64,000 nucleotides of DNA, from the NCBI GenBank assembly GCA_029204045.2, contig CM055075.1:27638613-27702612 (forward strand), in the 5' to 3' direction. The stretch is from Tillandsia leiboldiana. Its lineage: Eukaryota; Streptophyta; Magnoliopsida; Poales; Bromeliaceae. Below are positions 1 to 13,020 of this stretch, piece after piece (positions within the stretch are counted from its first letter, which is position 1; each line of letters opens with the position of its first letter). The notes under the pieces are model-generated. The model saw only the letters and a list, made by a program, of their open reading frames with translations, had not been told where the DNA came from and searched no databases. A program made the translations under genes and the position numbers.

Positions 1-398
1 CTGACTCTGAATGTTATATATATTAATGCAAAGCATATCTCAGATTTTGCAAGAATCTGTTCACATGTCAAAGCAACTACTTTTTACCTCTAGATTTTCT
101 GAGAAGCGATTTGATTAGTCTCCACTAATGCTTTAAAAGGAAAGGAAAATTAATGCTTTATTTATCGCCAATCTAATAAGAGATGGTTAGAATTTCAGAC
201 TGTCCTCTTTCACAGCAGTAGTTCTTCTGCAATATGAAATGCAGAACCACAATTTCAACGAAGCAAAATACTCAATTAAACAAACCCATCAACTCTCCTA
301 CTACATTTAAGACTCCGTTTGGTTAGAAGTGCAACTGCAGAATCAAGTTTTCAAAGGCAAATATGTAGAATCAAACACTTCAAAAACTCCTTTTTCAG

Positions 399-458
<60 letters not shown>

Positions 459-1040
459 CACATGGAATCAAACACCACCAAATGCAGCTTTCCCAACACA
501 TCAACAACCAGATACTTCTTTTTTTTTTCCTTTTTTTTTAAAAAAAAAAAAAAGAAAAAAGAGGGGGCATCAAAAGCCCGAGCTCTTTTTTATTACAAGA
601 CTGTCTCCATACATATAATAATTATTTTAATACACCATCACCTCTATATTACAATTTCTGATCTATACCTTGCCAAACCTGGCTAGCAAAATTGAATATG
701 AATAAGAAACTCAGAAAATTTACAATTATACAAAAAAGAATCAAATAAACCTTAAGGTTGTTAGCTTTTGTACAATTATTAGAATACAGAAACTGCATCG
801 CATGTTCCGGAGGCACAAAACCCTGTCTCCCACGATTCCTGTCGATGAAGACGATAGAACTCAAATGAAAAGCACAAATAGGAGGCACTTAAAAGTGTTG
901 TACATAAAAGAGAGGTTAAATATTGATACCATCAGAAGGCTCCTTGAGTGATGATTTCTGGATGACACATTGACAGCAGCATTTTGAGACTGATCTCCTT
1001 TTTTTTTTCTTTTTTTTTTCGTTTCGAGTCCTCCGTGAAT

Positions 1041-1072
<32 letters not shown>

Positions 1073-1186
1073 AGTAAAAGTCCTCGGCGAAATCTTGGGC
1101 TGCCCCACAGCAAAATTACGGGGAGCCCAAACTCCCCCGGCTGGAAAGAGATCATAAACAAATACCCACCATTAGCAAGTTAAATA
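1..1186. other. 3' flank of the formin gene, no gene seen
   Basis: No coding region is supported here. The stretch holds a 57-base T tract (402-458), mixed T/A homopolymers at 510-560 and a (TG)n run near 1044-1072. It lies downstream of the formin stop codon on the minus strand, so part of it is probably 3' UTR and polyadenylation region. The short open frames in it are low-complexity products of the poly-T and TG runs. Confidence 0.6.
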
Positions 1187-4100
1187 TCATCTAACATCTC
1201 TGTCGCTTCGATTTGTAGATTTGGTCTTCTCTAGTGTTTGCTGCAGTTGTTGGCTCAGACTTGCTGGCTTCGTGTCCTGCTTAAAAAAAAAAAAAAAAAA
1301 CAGAAAGAGAAAGGGAAAAAAAAAAACAATATATCAAGGGTAAGGAAATCATGGTTTTATTATAGGCAGAAATCTTAAGGAAGAGAAGCGTATCAATCTG
1401 ACACTTTTGGTTGATGTGTTTGTAGCTTTTGACTTCTCCATTCCAGCCTCTTTTTCAGCTTTTTTCCTCTCCAGTTCGGCCTGCTTGCAATTTTCCTGGT
1501 GCGCTTTCCGAAACATTGACACAAAGTTTAGAAGGGTGGAAATGACTGCAGAATTTGAAAAAGAAAAGAAAAGATTAGATTACATTATATAGCTGAATAA
1601 TAGATGCACAGGAAATTTGCACTAAAGATAAATTGAAAATGAGAATTCACAATGATAAAAATGCATATGATCTTTAGATAATTAGCCATCAAAGTGCATG
1701 TGCTAGAATGTTTGTTCTTAGCAGACAAATTTATATTCATGCTTGAGCGCAGGCTGTCTATCCCAGCTAGTTTCGATAGTTAAAAGATTCCCTTGGAGGC
1801 TATCTAAATAAATGAATCAGCAGTTAAACATGTGATTAATTGATCGCATACTTGAGACCATGAAAATAAAATAGAGGATTTCACATGCATATCCCTATCA
1901 AGTTATCTACATACACACCAACCATATTTGAATTTCATGCATCCCATCAAAATACTTGTTACAAAATTCAAGTTGGAGAGTCATCCGATTCACACCCAAC
2001 TTGAGTATATGTACACAAAAAAAAAAAAAGGATTTTCCAGGGCATAAATAGGAACATCCCAATAAGATATAAGCAACATTCCCAACCTGACTAAGGAAAA
2101 CTAAACCTCAATTTACCTTGTTCAAAAGGACACCGTGCAGGATCCTCGCCAAAGTAAAGAGCAAGCGCATCTGCGTTCCTACCCTGTTAACACTGAATAC
2201 AAGTAAGAGAAAAGACAATGGAGGAAATGCAGGTTGAATTATACACATGGTTCTAGTACAGAACAGAAGAAAACGAGAAGCATACCACCGCAGTGTAAAG
2301 TGATGATAAAGATCGGACTTCAGAATCAGCTACAGCAGTAAACTCCTTCAGTGTCTAAACATTATCGATGTTGTTCAGATTTTAAAGCAGGAAAAAGGAA
2401 TGGAAAGAAAATGAAGGCGAGAAATTATATATAACATAAAAATGCAAAAGAAAGTGGAAAAGGATAAACTAAAACAATCATCTGACTAAACAGCCATCAC
2501 TAGCATACAAAGAGATTAAAATTCAATAGATAGTAACTATCATGTGTATAATGAAACAAATTATTGAAGATTTTAGAAAAGCAATGTGGTAACATGACTA
2601 GCAGACAATACCTTGCAAAATACTTCTGAGACTGGACCATCACTTTCTGAAGCTTTAAGTTCCTGCTCGACCTTTTCTAGGCCTTTGACAATTGCTTGCA
2701 TTTCTTCGGCCAATGACTTCAGTTGTATCTGTAGAGTAACGAAAGAAAAAAGAAAAAGGAGATGAACTCTCTGCCAGATTGCAACTTTGCAAGCGGCAAA
2801 TTCGACAGTTATATGTAAACAAACCTTTGCTGCGGCCTCTAAGCTAGTAAGATCCTCATGAAAGTCCATAAGGTATGGTGACTTTGCGGCAAGGACCTGA
2901 TTTAATAGGAACATATGATCAAAATAACCAAAATAAGTATAGGAAACAAGTATGGAAACAAGGTCTTTTTCTTTGTAACAAAGAGGTTGCCAATTGCAAA
3001 CTTAAGGGGCCAACATGGCCAGAAAATCAGCTCAAACTGTGTAAATACCCCGCAGGTTCGTATTTGGATGCATACCCCTCATAACATTAATGTGCACGTG
3101 CCTCTGACATAGCGTAAAAATGGTTTTTGCATATAGAGCCCCTGACAGGGGCACGAATGCAAATAAATAGTTTAGGGGTGACACACATATACGAACTTTG
3201 CAGGGTATTTGAACATCTTCACATATTTGCAGGGTTATATGTGAAAAAACCCAAAAGGTTTTGTCAGATGCTTTGCGAGAATAATGAGGTTTCAACTGCT
3301 GTTCAATATTATACCAGCATCAGTAGATCAAATTGTGCAAAAGTAGATAAGTTATATAACATGAATAGCTCAATGATTTAGCTACTCCAAGCGTGGCACC
3401 ACAGGCTTAACTAAAGCACACAAAAGCATAAAAATGAACATAAAGAGAAATTAGAGAGATCAGTATCATACCTTGCACAGATAGTGCATTAGTGTCATTT
3501 TGTTATTAGTAGCACGAGTATCTGAAAGTTTTGGCAGGCTGTCCAGGCGAAATCCAACGGCCGCGCCTGTTAATTACAGTACAATTTTAATTTTTGTGAT
3601 TAAAAAATAAGCAGACAATTCTGACATCTGAGCACGCAAGGAGACGTATATTGAAGTAAGCAATGCACTTGCAACATAGCTAAATATGTTCATCAACAGC
3701 AGTGATAACTTCAAAGAGCACAACTGAGTATACTGTCTGCAAGTAAAGACTTCAACAAAGGAGTGACAAATTATCAACTGAAAGCCATATGCAAGAGAGC
3801 TTTTTATTAGTCAAAGGATGATTTTTTAGAAATTAAATACAGAGGAGTTGAAATGAATGTAGTCAACCACCAATGATGCTCGCCATCACACTAAAATATG
3901 CTTGAAACCACCATGTTTAATTTCCTTCAGATTTCAATACAGTGTCAGCTACTAAATGATGTGGCAATTTAATATGTATTAACATTTTTTTGCCATAAAA
4001 TTACACCCTTTTCACGAATAAATGATCTGCCGCAGAAGACAGGCTACACATAATTGTAAATTGCAAATACTCACACATATTTTTCAATTCTCTTAGGCAC

Positions 4101-7100
4101 TTCTTGTCAGGGGAAAATAGGGGATAATTCTAGTAATCAGTTTACACTGCCAAACAAGAAAAGAAAAGCTAAGAGAGTCAAATGTTCTGGTCAAACTAGG
4201 CCATTCAAGTAGAAATTTCATTACCAACCAAGAAAAGCTGATCGAATTATGCTCATATTTTTCGGACTAAATAACTCACTATCACCACAAAAGTTCCATT
4301 TGACCATTGAATCTTTGTGAGGGTCATTTTGTACATAATCTTACGGTCATCTAATTGCTAATTTCAGGGAAAATTAAATGATGTCTCAAAATATCAGATA
4401 CGCACGACAGCCAAAAAGGCTGAAAGCATTGGTTACCTCTTGCAGTTCCCTGGTTTAATGTATTTCCAAGAAGCAGAATTTTCTTCATGATTTCCTTCAG
4501 TTTGACAGAATTGCGGATCTGATGAATCACACTTGATTAGTAAGCAAGCAGATCTAAGATTAAAATGCAAATAGATGCAAACATACATCAGAATTACCTC
4601 TTCACATGCAGAGTCGACAACGTTCAAACTCTTTCTAAGATCTGCAACCTGGAAAATGGATGAATCTGAGCCATAAATTCATCATCTTGACTTATGATTA
4701 AGTTATATGAAAAGAACTCAACCTGGGAGCGAAATTGAATCTTGAAAGAAAATACTCGTAGCTTAGATTCCACCCGTGGAACTTTCATCAACTCCAAGAA
4801 GAACTGCACAGACAGCAGCAGCAATAATATGTGTCAAAATCTAACTTGCATTCAAATCTAAGATACCTCTTATTATCAAGATAAATGGATAAGCTTTAAG
4901 CCAGGCTGATCGTATAATTAGAAATTCTGACAAGTTATCATCTCCAGAGCTTGTAAGTCACCAAGAGTGGCATTACCTGCTCACATTTTCCCAGGTTTTC
5001 CTTGTCTCCAGTGTAGTTCTGAAAAATCAAAATAAACAATGCAAAAGAATATAATTAGCATATTTGGAAATTATAAACAACAAGAAATAGGAGAAAGTAG
5101 TGCATCTGATAATGAAGACCTTGAGAAGCTCCATTTCTTCTTTGGTAGGACAGAACTTAATGAGATTCTCCACTTGATCAACATCCAAAACAGTATCATC
5201 CAATGCTAGAGCAGCACTCTGTTTTATAATATGACCATTAGGACTTTGAGAAGTCAAAGTATGTGCAGTGATAAATTGCTTAAAGACAAATAAAATGATG
5301 AAGAAGCCCTAGCTTTACCATCAAATCAGAAAGGGGCATCTTTACTTTTGTCAGCATGATTTCTGTGTTATTAGCGCGCCGTAACTCAATCTATTCAATA
5401 AAAATAAAAAAAAAATTAAAAAAACATTAGAATTCATCATTGAAATAACAAACTGAAACTGCAAACTTGGCTGAACTTTTGTTCAATTAGACATCTATAA
5501 ACTTGTGCTTATCATAAGAGCATCAGTCTTCGAACGAAAACAAGTCAAGTGAATTAAAAGCGTCAACCAGTCAATTTCACTTTGCTAACTTCAATTAAAA
5601 CTCAAAGTAGAACCCAAAACACGAGAGCACAGCCCTGATAGTGTGACTGCCAATATATGATGATAGATCATCAAAAGGTCCAAGGTCATTAGGCTAGTGG
5701 TTACTGCCGATTAGTCAAGTTGACAGAAGGAATTGCTTTAGCAATTTCTATCTAATCCCACTACCCGGATTACATTCGTAACGACCCGACCCACTAGTAC
5801 TAATAACTCGTTGGGCCCAAACTACTGGCCCAAAATGCTTAAGCCCATGTATTATTAATAGGGTCCATTCAATGTGGGACTATTTCAGGCATTGTAGACT
5901 CACCCCGTTTAGACCCCGAAATCCTCATCTGGCGCAAGACTAATCACACATATAGACTAGAATTACTAGGTGATGTGAGATTTTAGATGTGGCTCCTACG
6001 GGTTTAAGAGATGACTCCCGCCAAATTCGTGTAGTACTTTGTCCCACATAGCACTTAGCTCTCACACTTCCGCCTGGTATTCGGCTCTAAGACCAAATAT
6101 GACAACCCAGACCGCTAGCACTAATAACTCATTAGGCCGCTAGCACTAATAACTCATTAGGCCCAAACCTCCGGCCCACAATACTTAAACCCAATTATTA
6201 CTATTAGGGTCCATCCGATGTGGGACTATTTGGGCTGTAACAACATTCAAGTTATAAAAACACCATATTGTCATACATCGAATAGAGAACTTATAACCCA
6301 AGGCTTAATAATCTCATTTCTTGCAGTCAAGTACCAATCATATAACCCAAGAGTCACTTCCTCACTCTCACCTTAAGCACCCTGCCAATCTAGCATACTT
6401 TCTGCACGCTTTTCTGATCGTACAAAATGATTGGTGGAATTGACTCAACATCCTATCTCACAAGAGCTCATTAGACGTACAAAACAAGTAATAAATCAAA
6501 TATAATGCAAATTTACTGATCCAACATATAAATAGTTTCAAAATGACTTCTTCCAAAGGTTGAAATATTATAAAATAAAATATTCTGATAAATGATTATC
6601 TATAAATAGCACTTACCGTAACAAAATGCATAAAGATAGATTGACATGTAGTATGTTCTTACCAGGTGCACTTTCTCCGGTTTTGACCCAAGAGATTTTC
6701 GGCGCCCCTCAGATTTTGAGCTGCTATCTGATTTTGGAACAATCGCTGAGAAGAGACTCTCAAGTTCTGACACGTCGAATTCTGAAGCACTGCCACAATT
6801 TTTTTTTCCAATATTACGCGCATGGGACGGAAATTAAAACGACACTAAATAAAATTCACAAATCATCTAACATGAGTTGCTAACCAATGTTATTAAATTT
6901 TTTTGTTCAGTAAAGAACAAGAGAATTAAACACAACATTTATCATATTAGCATTTAAACAAAGACAATTGCTATGGTACAGAAAATAATCTTTCAAATCA
7001 TATAGCTAAAAATCCAATCCAGTAATTAAACATATCTTGATGACACTAGGAATCATCAAAACTCATAAATCAAAATCATAATACCTCTGAGCGTCATCAG

Positions 7101-10100
7101 ATTTTTGCAATTCTGCCCATAAGCTTCCTTGGACAGCCCTTGTAACTTTCACCCAATGCAGTGGCTTTAGTGTTGGTCTACGAGGTGTTGAATACGACAG
7201 ACCTGATCCTACAGGACGAACAAACCCACGCCCTCTTCCCCCAATTGGTGGCAAGCCTCTAGAGTCGCCTTGTGAACCATGAGCAGTGGCCGGAGGTGGT
7301 GGAGGAGCACCTGGTGCCCTAGGAGGGGCGGGGGGACCGGGTGCATGTGCTCCTGGAGGAGGTGGTGGAGGCGATGTACCAACACGCGCACTAGGGGGAG
7401 GTGGAGGCGGTGCACCACTACGTACTCCAGGTGGAGGTGGTGGAGGGGGTGCACCACCACGTGCTCCAGGGGGAGGCGGTGGAGGGGGTGCACCACCACG
7501 TGCTCCAGGGGGAGGTGGTGGAGGTGGAGCTCCACGTGGAGGAGGAGGTGGGGGCGGAGGGGACGGGGTAGCAGACCCGACAAGCTTTGATGCATTCGAT
7601 GAAGACATCAGCGGCGGCGGCGGCGGCGGTGGCGGAAGAGGTGGTGCTACCGGAGGACCTGATTTTGAATGAGTTGGGAGAGGTGGAGGGGGAGGAGGAG
7701 GAACTAATACACCAGCATTTGACCTTGAAGGAGGTGGGGGGGGAGGAGGGGGGGGCTTGTTTACCTCCTTGACTTGGTAAAGGAGGAGGTAGTGGGGGAG
7801 GAGGGGGAGGATGGGGACCATGATTACCTCCTCGACTTGGTAGAGGAGGAGAGGGAGGAAGGGGGCCTTGTTTACCTCCTTGACTTGGTAAAGGAGGAGG
7901 TGGGGGAGGAGGGGGACCATGATTACCTCCTCGACTTGGTAGAGGAGGAGGGAGAGGAGGGGTAGAAAATGAACTTCCGGTACGCGGGGGCAGTGGAGGT
8001 GGAGGTGGAGGTGGTAGGACAGGGCCTTTGATGGATGCTCCCACTATTGTAGATACAGAGTAAGGAGGAGGAGGAGGAGGAGGAGGAGGAGCACTTTTAT
8101 TCGATGCTTCAGTGTACATTGGTGGAGGAGGGGGTGGCGGGGCTGCGGGTGGGCCTTTTGTTGATAAGTTTGAGAGCATAGGTGGAGATGGAGGAGGCGG
8201 GGACGGGAGTGGTTGGCCCTTAGTCGACACTGCAGCCAGAAGTTTAGGTGGTGGTGGAGGTGGAGGTGGAGGTGGTGCAGGTGGAATATTAGAGGAAAAT
8301 GAATTGCGTGAAGATGGAGGGAGAGGCGGAGGAGGTGGAGGTAGTGGAATATTAGAGATTGACGAACAATGTGAAGGCGGAGGGGGAGGCGGAGGCGGAG
8401 GCGGTGTAATATTTGAGACATTTAAACTGTGTGAAGGCGGAGGAGGAGGAGGGGGTGGAGCTCGGGGTGCTACTTTTGTCCGTGAGAATGGAGGAGGTGG
8501 AGGTGGAGGTGGAGGTGGAGGTGGAGGCACCGATATGGCACTAGTGGAAAAGGAATTGAAAGACTTTCCAAATGAAGGTGGTGGGGGTGGTGGAGAAGGG
8601 GGAGCTAGAAATCGAGAAGATAATTTTTGAGCTGAAGGCATACTAGGTGGTGGATTAGATGGCACTGCTGGTATCAGGGAACTGGCAGTTGGTTCTCTAG
8701 GTGACATTGAAGGCTCCATTGCATTTTCACCAGCTTGATTATCTACAGAATTGGACGAAATAGCCAGGGCAGCTGGAGAGCTATTATATCTCAATGGAGG
8801 ATGAGATGGTATGTGCACAGAAGTAGCATCAGAAACCTTTTTAGGTGAGATCCAGCGCGGAATCGTCCTTGGTATTGCTGGTTTTGTGTGATCTTCCAGA
8901 TATTCCTGCTGTCTAATCTTTTGTTTTGATATTATTGAATCAGGTGGGTTGTATGTTGATGATTTCTTCGATGTGGGTGTGACAGATTTTTCAGGCGTCT
9001 GTTTTTGCATATCTTTTGCAATCTTCTGATTGGGAATCACAGCCTCTGCCTTATTTTGAGCAGCCTTTTCAATATCCCTTTGGCCAACATGTGCTTGTTG
9101 ATTGTATTTCATTCCATTGACCAACTCAGAGAATCCTAATCTGTGATTTCTATCATCCAAATCAGATCTGCTCTTGTTAACAATATTATCAGAGCTAACT
9201 TTCCAGTTAAGTCGTTCTGATCTGCTCTTAGCTTCATTTCTAGTTGTAATTTCTGATTTGTGAATCTTGTCATCCAACAGGACCTTATCCTCAGCACTGA
9301 TATTATCTGTATCGAGCTGAATTTTGCAGGTCTCAGGAGTACTCTTCTGCTCACTGACAACACCCTTTACTTCCTGCTTAAAGTCACTATCCTCTACTAT
9401 ATTCTTCTCCTCATAAGTTTCTACGTGATGCATAATAACTTCTTTTCCAGTAAATATCTTGTTATCAACATTGGCCTCACCAAGACTTGATTTACTACTC
9501 TCAAGATGAAGTTCGTGTTTACCTTTATAAGAGCCATTCTCCACATGTTTAGATTTTGGAGTCTCTTCATCTAAATTTTTCTGGAAGTTGACAGATTTGT
9601 CATCTCGACTAGAACTCTTTCTAGGAATGTTTTGTAATGCATTGTAATTAGAATCGCCATATCCAGATCTGCCACTGTGATCATCAGCTTCGCCTGGAGG
9701 TTCTAGCTTGTGATTTGGATCGGCTGCAGCGATTAATGTTTGTGTGATGATCCCTTTTGTATCCTCTTTATGCCTATCGAACTGCAATACACTTTTCTCT
9801 CCACCCACCGTAGTAGCAATAACTTCAATATCATGCACCACAGTGCCTTTTTGACCATTCATATCCATTTTTGTGACGCCCCTTTCTAACATAATTTTGT
9901 CCTGAACTTCATTTGTCTGATCCAATATAATCAACTTTTCAGTAACAATTGACTTGTCGTCATTTACATAGATTTCTTCCAATCTCATCTCACTTGTAGG
10001 ACTTAAGTTTCGAGTCATGATCTTCAAATCCTCTTCAGAACTGGCAGTTTCTAACCTGTTCCTAGCTTCACCAGCCACATTGATGTCTGGTTTGGAATTC

Positions 10101-12125
10101 CCTTCATCTAAACTACCAAAAATCTCTTCTGCCTCGTAAAATTCATCAGCCGTATCTATGGAGGCAACCTCTGTGTCATCCCCGTCATCAGCTAATTCTT
10201 CAGTGGCAGCATCAGATTCAAAAGAATCAAACTCTGAAAAGAGTACCTGGTTCAGGCATGAAGCTCCCTTTCAACTTGCATCACATATTGTACCAAATTG
10301 AATGGAAGAGAAACAGCTACCTACCTCGGCTTTGAAATCCTTCGGAAACTGGTCCTTTGCATTCCATGCAACATCAATTTCATCACGATTCAGCATGAGA
10401 ATGTTAGATTGAACAAAGGCAGTGTTGAACATGACCCTGAACATTACTTCCTCCGTTTCTAGATCTTCAGCCATGTGAGAACACTCGACAACCACATCCC
10501 CTTGAACACGACACCGGGCACTAATTTTTATACGTCCACTTTCTAACTGCAATTAAAACGAACAATCGAGATCCAAAATTGCATAAAGTAAGGCAATATT
10601 TTGCTTTTATTTTTTCTTTTCGGTTTTTGCTGAAGTTCTATTCAATTCAAGGCACCTAGGATGGCCTTACTCATATTTTGCCACTATAGACTGCTTGCAA
10701 GAATGTAGCGGTAGCAAATTTTCTTTTTTTTTTTCCTTTTATCTTTTAAAAGGATGAGTTTGCAAACGTATAAACCAAAAGAACAATAGAGAAGCCCACT
10801 CCTAGGTGCCTTAAATCACATTGAATCGGAGAAAAATGAGAACAAAAGATATAAAACGATGTGAACCACGACTAAAACAATCACAGAGTCAGTATTACCT
10901 GTCTATAGTGCCGAATCTGTCTTCTGGTCCTCGGTGTCTCAAAAAGAATCTTTGAACTTCTATTCGCAGGGGTCAAGGGATCTTGACCATGTACACGAAC
11001 CATCGGCCTACAACCGCCTTCGCCGTCAAAATTTGGGACGATTGTTAGAACCAGACATTCCAATGCAAAGGGTGTATCACGAGGAGGCCATTCCGACCCA
11101 CTGCCTCGTTGGGATATGTAATGTAGGTATCTCAAATGAGAAGGCTGCGGATTTAACAAAGATAAATGATGGAGAAGCTCCTTTGGTGCTTGCCTATACA
11201 CCATCTCAAGAGTCTTCTGCTCCCATGAGTACTGCTTCCGAAAAAGAAGAAGACCAGCTAGCATGAACGCAAGCACCGGCCATCCCCCTCTCTCGCAGTG
11301 CATTAACAACACATTATGTTGCCCCTCTAATGATAGCCAACTCTCACTTGATCTTAGGAAATGGTGAATCATCTCTAAAGGGAGGAGAGGACAACCTTCA
11401 TATTGTTGTGGGTAGTCCATGACAGTCATGTCATACTCTGATAAGATGTCGGAAATCCGGCTCCTCTTATCCCCTTCCCTGAAATTGAACACCATAAAGG
11501 AAGCATCTGGGAAGAAGTCCTGCAATTGGGCCACAATGCCACCTAAGTAGTTCCTGTATTCATCTTCTCCGAGAATTTCGGTCGAAAAGCAACAATCGAA
11601 CACTGCACGCACAAATTCATCACAAGTTAACCAAAAGAGTGAACATACAGAAGCCCCTTTCAACAGCTAAGGGGACCAGGATCAGTTGCTTTAACTTGCA
11701 TAAGAAGCTAAGCAATTTTGCACAGAAAAGAAGGACATCTATTTTAAGCAGAGATCAATTGACTGCGATCAAGCAATACCCACAATGCAGTGAGTAATAC
11801 AATAATTATCGCAAATTTTACATTTTTATACATCAAAAATACTAGATTGACACTAAATTATCATAAGATCATACTGATAACACCAAAATCATATGAAAAA
11901 AAAAAAAATCTAAAAATGCGGAAAAATCCTTCAAATGAGGGGACGTCAACCAAATTTCTATAATTCACATGTGAGAACCAAAATTGAGCGCAATCCAACT
12001 ACTTCCGAAGATCTAAGAACACAAAAATAAGCTCAAATCGGAGGCATTTTACCATAGACCCGCTCCGAGATCTCCAGCAGACGATCTGGCGGCTTCCGGT
12101 AGAACAGCCTCCTGAAGAGCGCCAT
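1187..12125 (-). CDS. Class II formin-like protein (PTEN-like, C2, FH1, FH2), multi-exon
   Basis: Plant class II formins nucleate and elongate actin filaments; the FH1 segment recruits profilin-actin and the PTEN/C2 head targets membranes. Exon 1 (12053-12125) starts MALFRRLFYRKPPDRLLEIS. Exon 2 (10899-11602) gives the PTEN-like domain, exon 3 (10325-10546) the C2 domain. Exon 4 (about 7090-10246) encodes an acidic linker, a long charged region and a huge proline-rich FH1, ending in the FH2 opening LKPLHWVKV. About a dozen small exons follow: 6664-6788, 5322-5393, 5121-5219, 4978-5019, 4725-4803, 4600-4648, 4437-4518, 3475-3568, 2826-2897, 2613-2731, 2286-2354, 2121-2183, about 1393-1543 and 1187-1276. 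They include the FH2 signature LLLGNTLNQGTARGAAVGF. Boundaries are read by eye with GT-AG sites; the last codons are uncertain (stop at 1187 or 1191). The CX5R motif is HCERGGWP, without the catalytic Arg, so the phosphatase is presumably inactive. A 1-base excess in a C run near 7740-7757 breaks exon 4. Confidence 0.93.
3040..3213. mobile_element. Short inverted-repeat MITE in a formin intron
   Basis: The two ends are an imperfect inverted repeat of about 40 bp: the left end reads AAATACCCCGCAGGTTCGTA and the complement of the right end reads AAATACCCTGCAAAGTTCGT. The element sits between the FH2 exons at 2826-2897 and 3475-3568. It has no coding capacity. I could not define a target-site duplication. 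Confidence 0.6.
5777..6242 (-). mobile_element. TRIM (miniature LTR retrotransposon), 466 bp, in a formin intron
   Basis: Two direct repeats (5777-about 5898 and 6100-6242) flank about 200 bp. The ends follow the TGTTACA...TGTAACA pattern of LTRs, with CpG-type decay at the left end. The element is flanked by a perfect 5-bp target-site duplication ACATT (5772-5776 and 6243-6247). Read on the minus strand, the first LTR is followed by TGGTCTTAGAGCC (complement of 6083-6095). This matches the initiator-Met-tRNA primer-binding site TGGTATCAGAGCC at 11 of 13 bases. The right LTR contains an internal 25-bp duplication. No protein is encoded, so it would depend on an autonomous partner. Confidence 0.85.
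7757..7970 (-). repeat. Minisatellite in the formin FH1 region
   Basis: The FH1 coding sequence contains back-to-back units encoding variants of PPPPLPSQGGKQGP and PPPPLPSRGGNHGP. The units are about 60-80 bp with alternating QGGKQ and RGGNH cores. They lie inside the large formin exon just upstream (in transcript order) of the broken C run. Such an array is expected to vary in copy number and so change the number of profilin-binding polyproline tracts. Confidence 0.75.
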
Positions 12126-13020
12126 CCGCCGGCGCCGCCACCGGCGCCGCCGCGCCGCCGACGAGCAGAGCTAGCTCCAAACCCTAGAACGGCCCCCGAT
12201 CGCTCGAAGAAGCAAGGGATCGGATCTCCTCCCCTGCCGAGATCGAGCTGAACAACCCCGAACGAGATCGAAGAGGGGGAATGGATCTCGATCGAGATCT
12301 CTAGGGTTTTGAGCTCGCGAGAGGAGGGCGAAGAGAGGAGCAGGGGCCGTCGATTGCGACCCAAGTACTTTTCGTCCTCCTCTCCTCTCCTCTCTTCTCT
12401 TCTCTTCTATTTTTTCTTTTTTCTCTTTTTTTTTTTTTTTTTTTTGTTGTGTACTTTTTTTGAGTTTGGGGGAAGTGGGAGACGAGACGTAGTGGAGACA
12501 GGGTTGGACTGAGGAAACTTTACCTAGACTTGGTTCACCACGTCATCAATGGACCATGTGAGTTACTTTTAATCTTCACCGTTGCCATAAAACTTTGTAC
12601 AAAATGCACGGTGCGGATTCGATTAAACAATTTGCCGTTCACGGTCTACGGATGACGTGGTGGAACCGCGCGGAGGTAATAATTTTTTACGAAGCTGGGC
12701 TAAGGCGACGTGGGAAGCGTCGCTTTGTTACTACGACACTACGGCGCCGAGATCGACGGACAAGATTGATTATGGCGCAAGATGAAGGGTGGATGGGGTG
12801 TGGCGCATGGGGGCCCTCTATGCGGGGGTTTGGTGGATGAGTTTGAGGCGGGTCGGGAGGACACGTGGCGGGCAAAGGGAATGAGACCGCACGAGTTCAC
12901 CGCGAAGGACCCGCTCACGAGTATTTAGGGGACCTGAGCAGGGTTGGTCGGTGTAACCCTCCACGTACCGAACGGGTGTGGTCACCTCCCTATCAAAGAA
13001 TTGTAGTATAGTTTTAGAAT
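12126..13020 (-). promoter_or_regulatory. Formin 5' leader and promoter region with an ABRE/G-box
   Basis: This lies immediately upstream of the formin start codon on the minus strand. It contains a long purine/pyrimidine-biased leader (12375-12445) and, at 12861-12869, ACACGTGGC, the classic ABRE/G-box core bound by bZIP and bHLH factors. No TATA box or transcription start could be fixed. The small open frames at 12595-12875 have no recognisable domain and overlap on both strands, so I do not call a gene. Confidence 0.4.

Noticed and set aside
7279..8630. Long plus-strand open frames of Gly-rich or Trp/Arg-rich protein
   Set aside because: They are the complement of the formin FH1 polyproline exon. 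Gly runs appear whenever CCN repeats are read on the other strand; no independent start or domain supports them.
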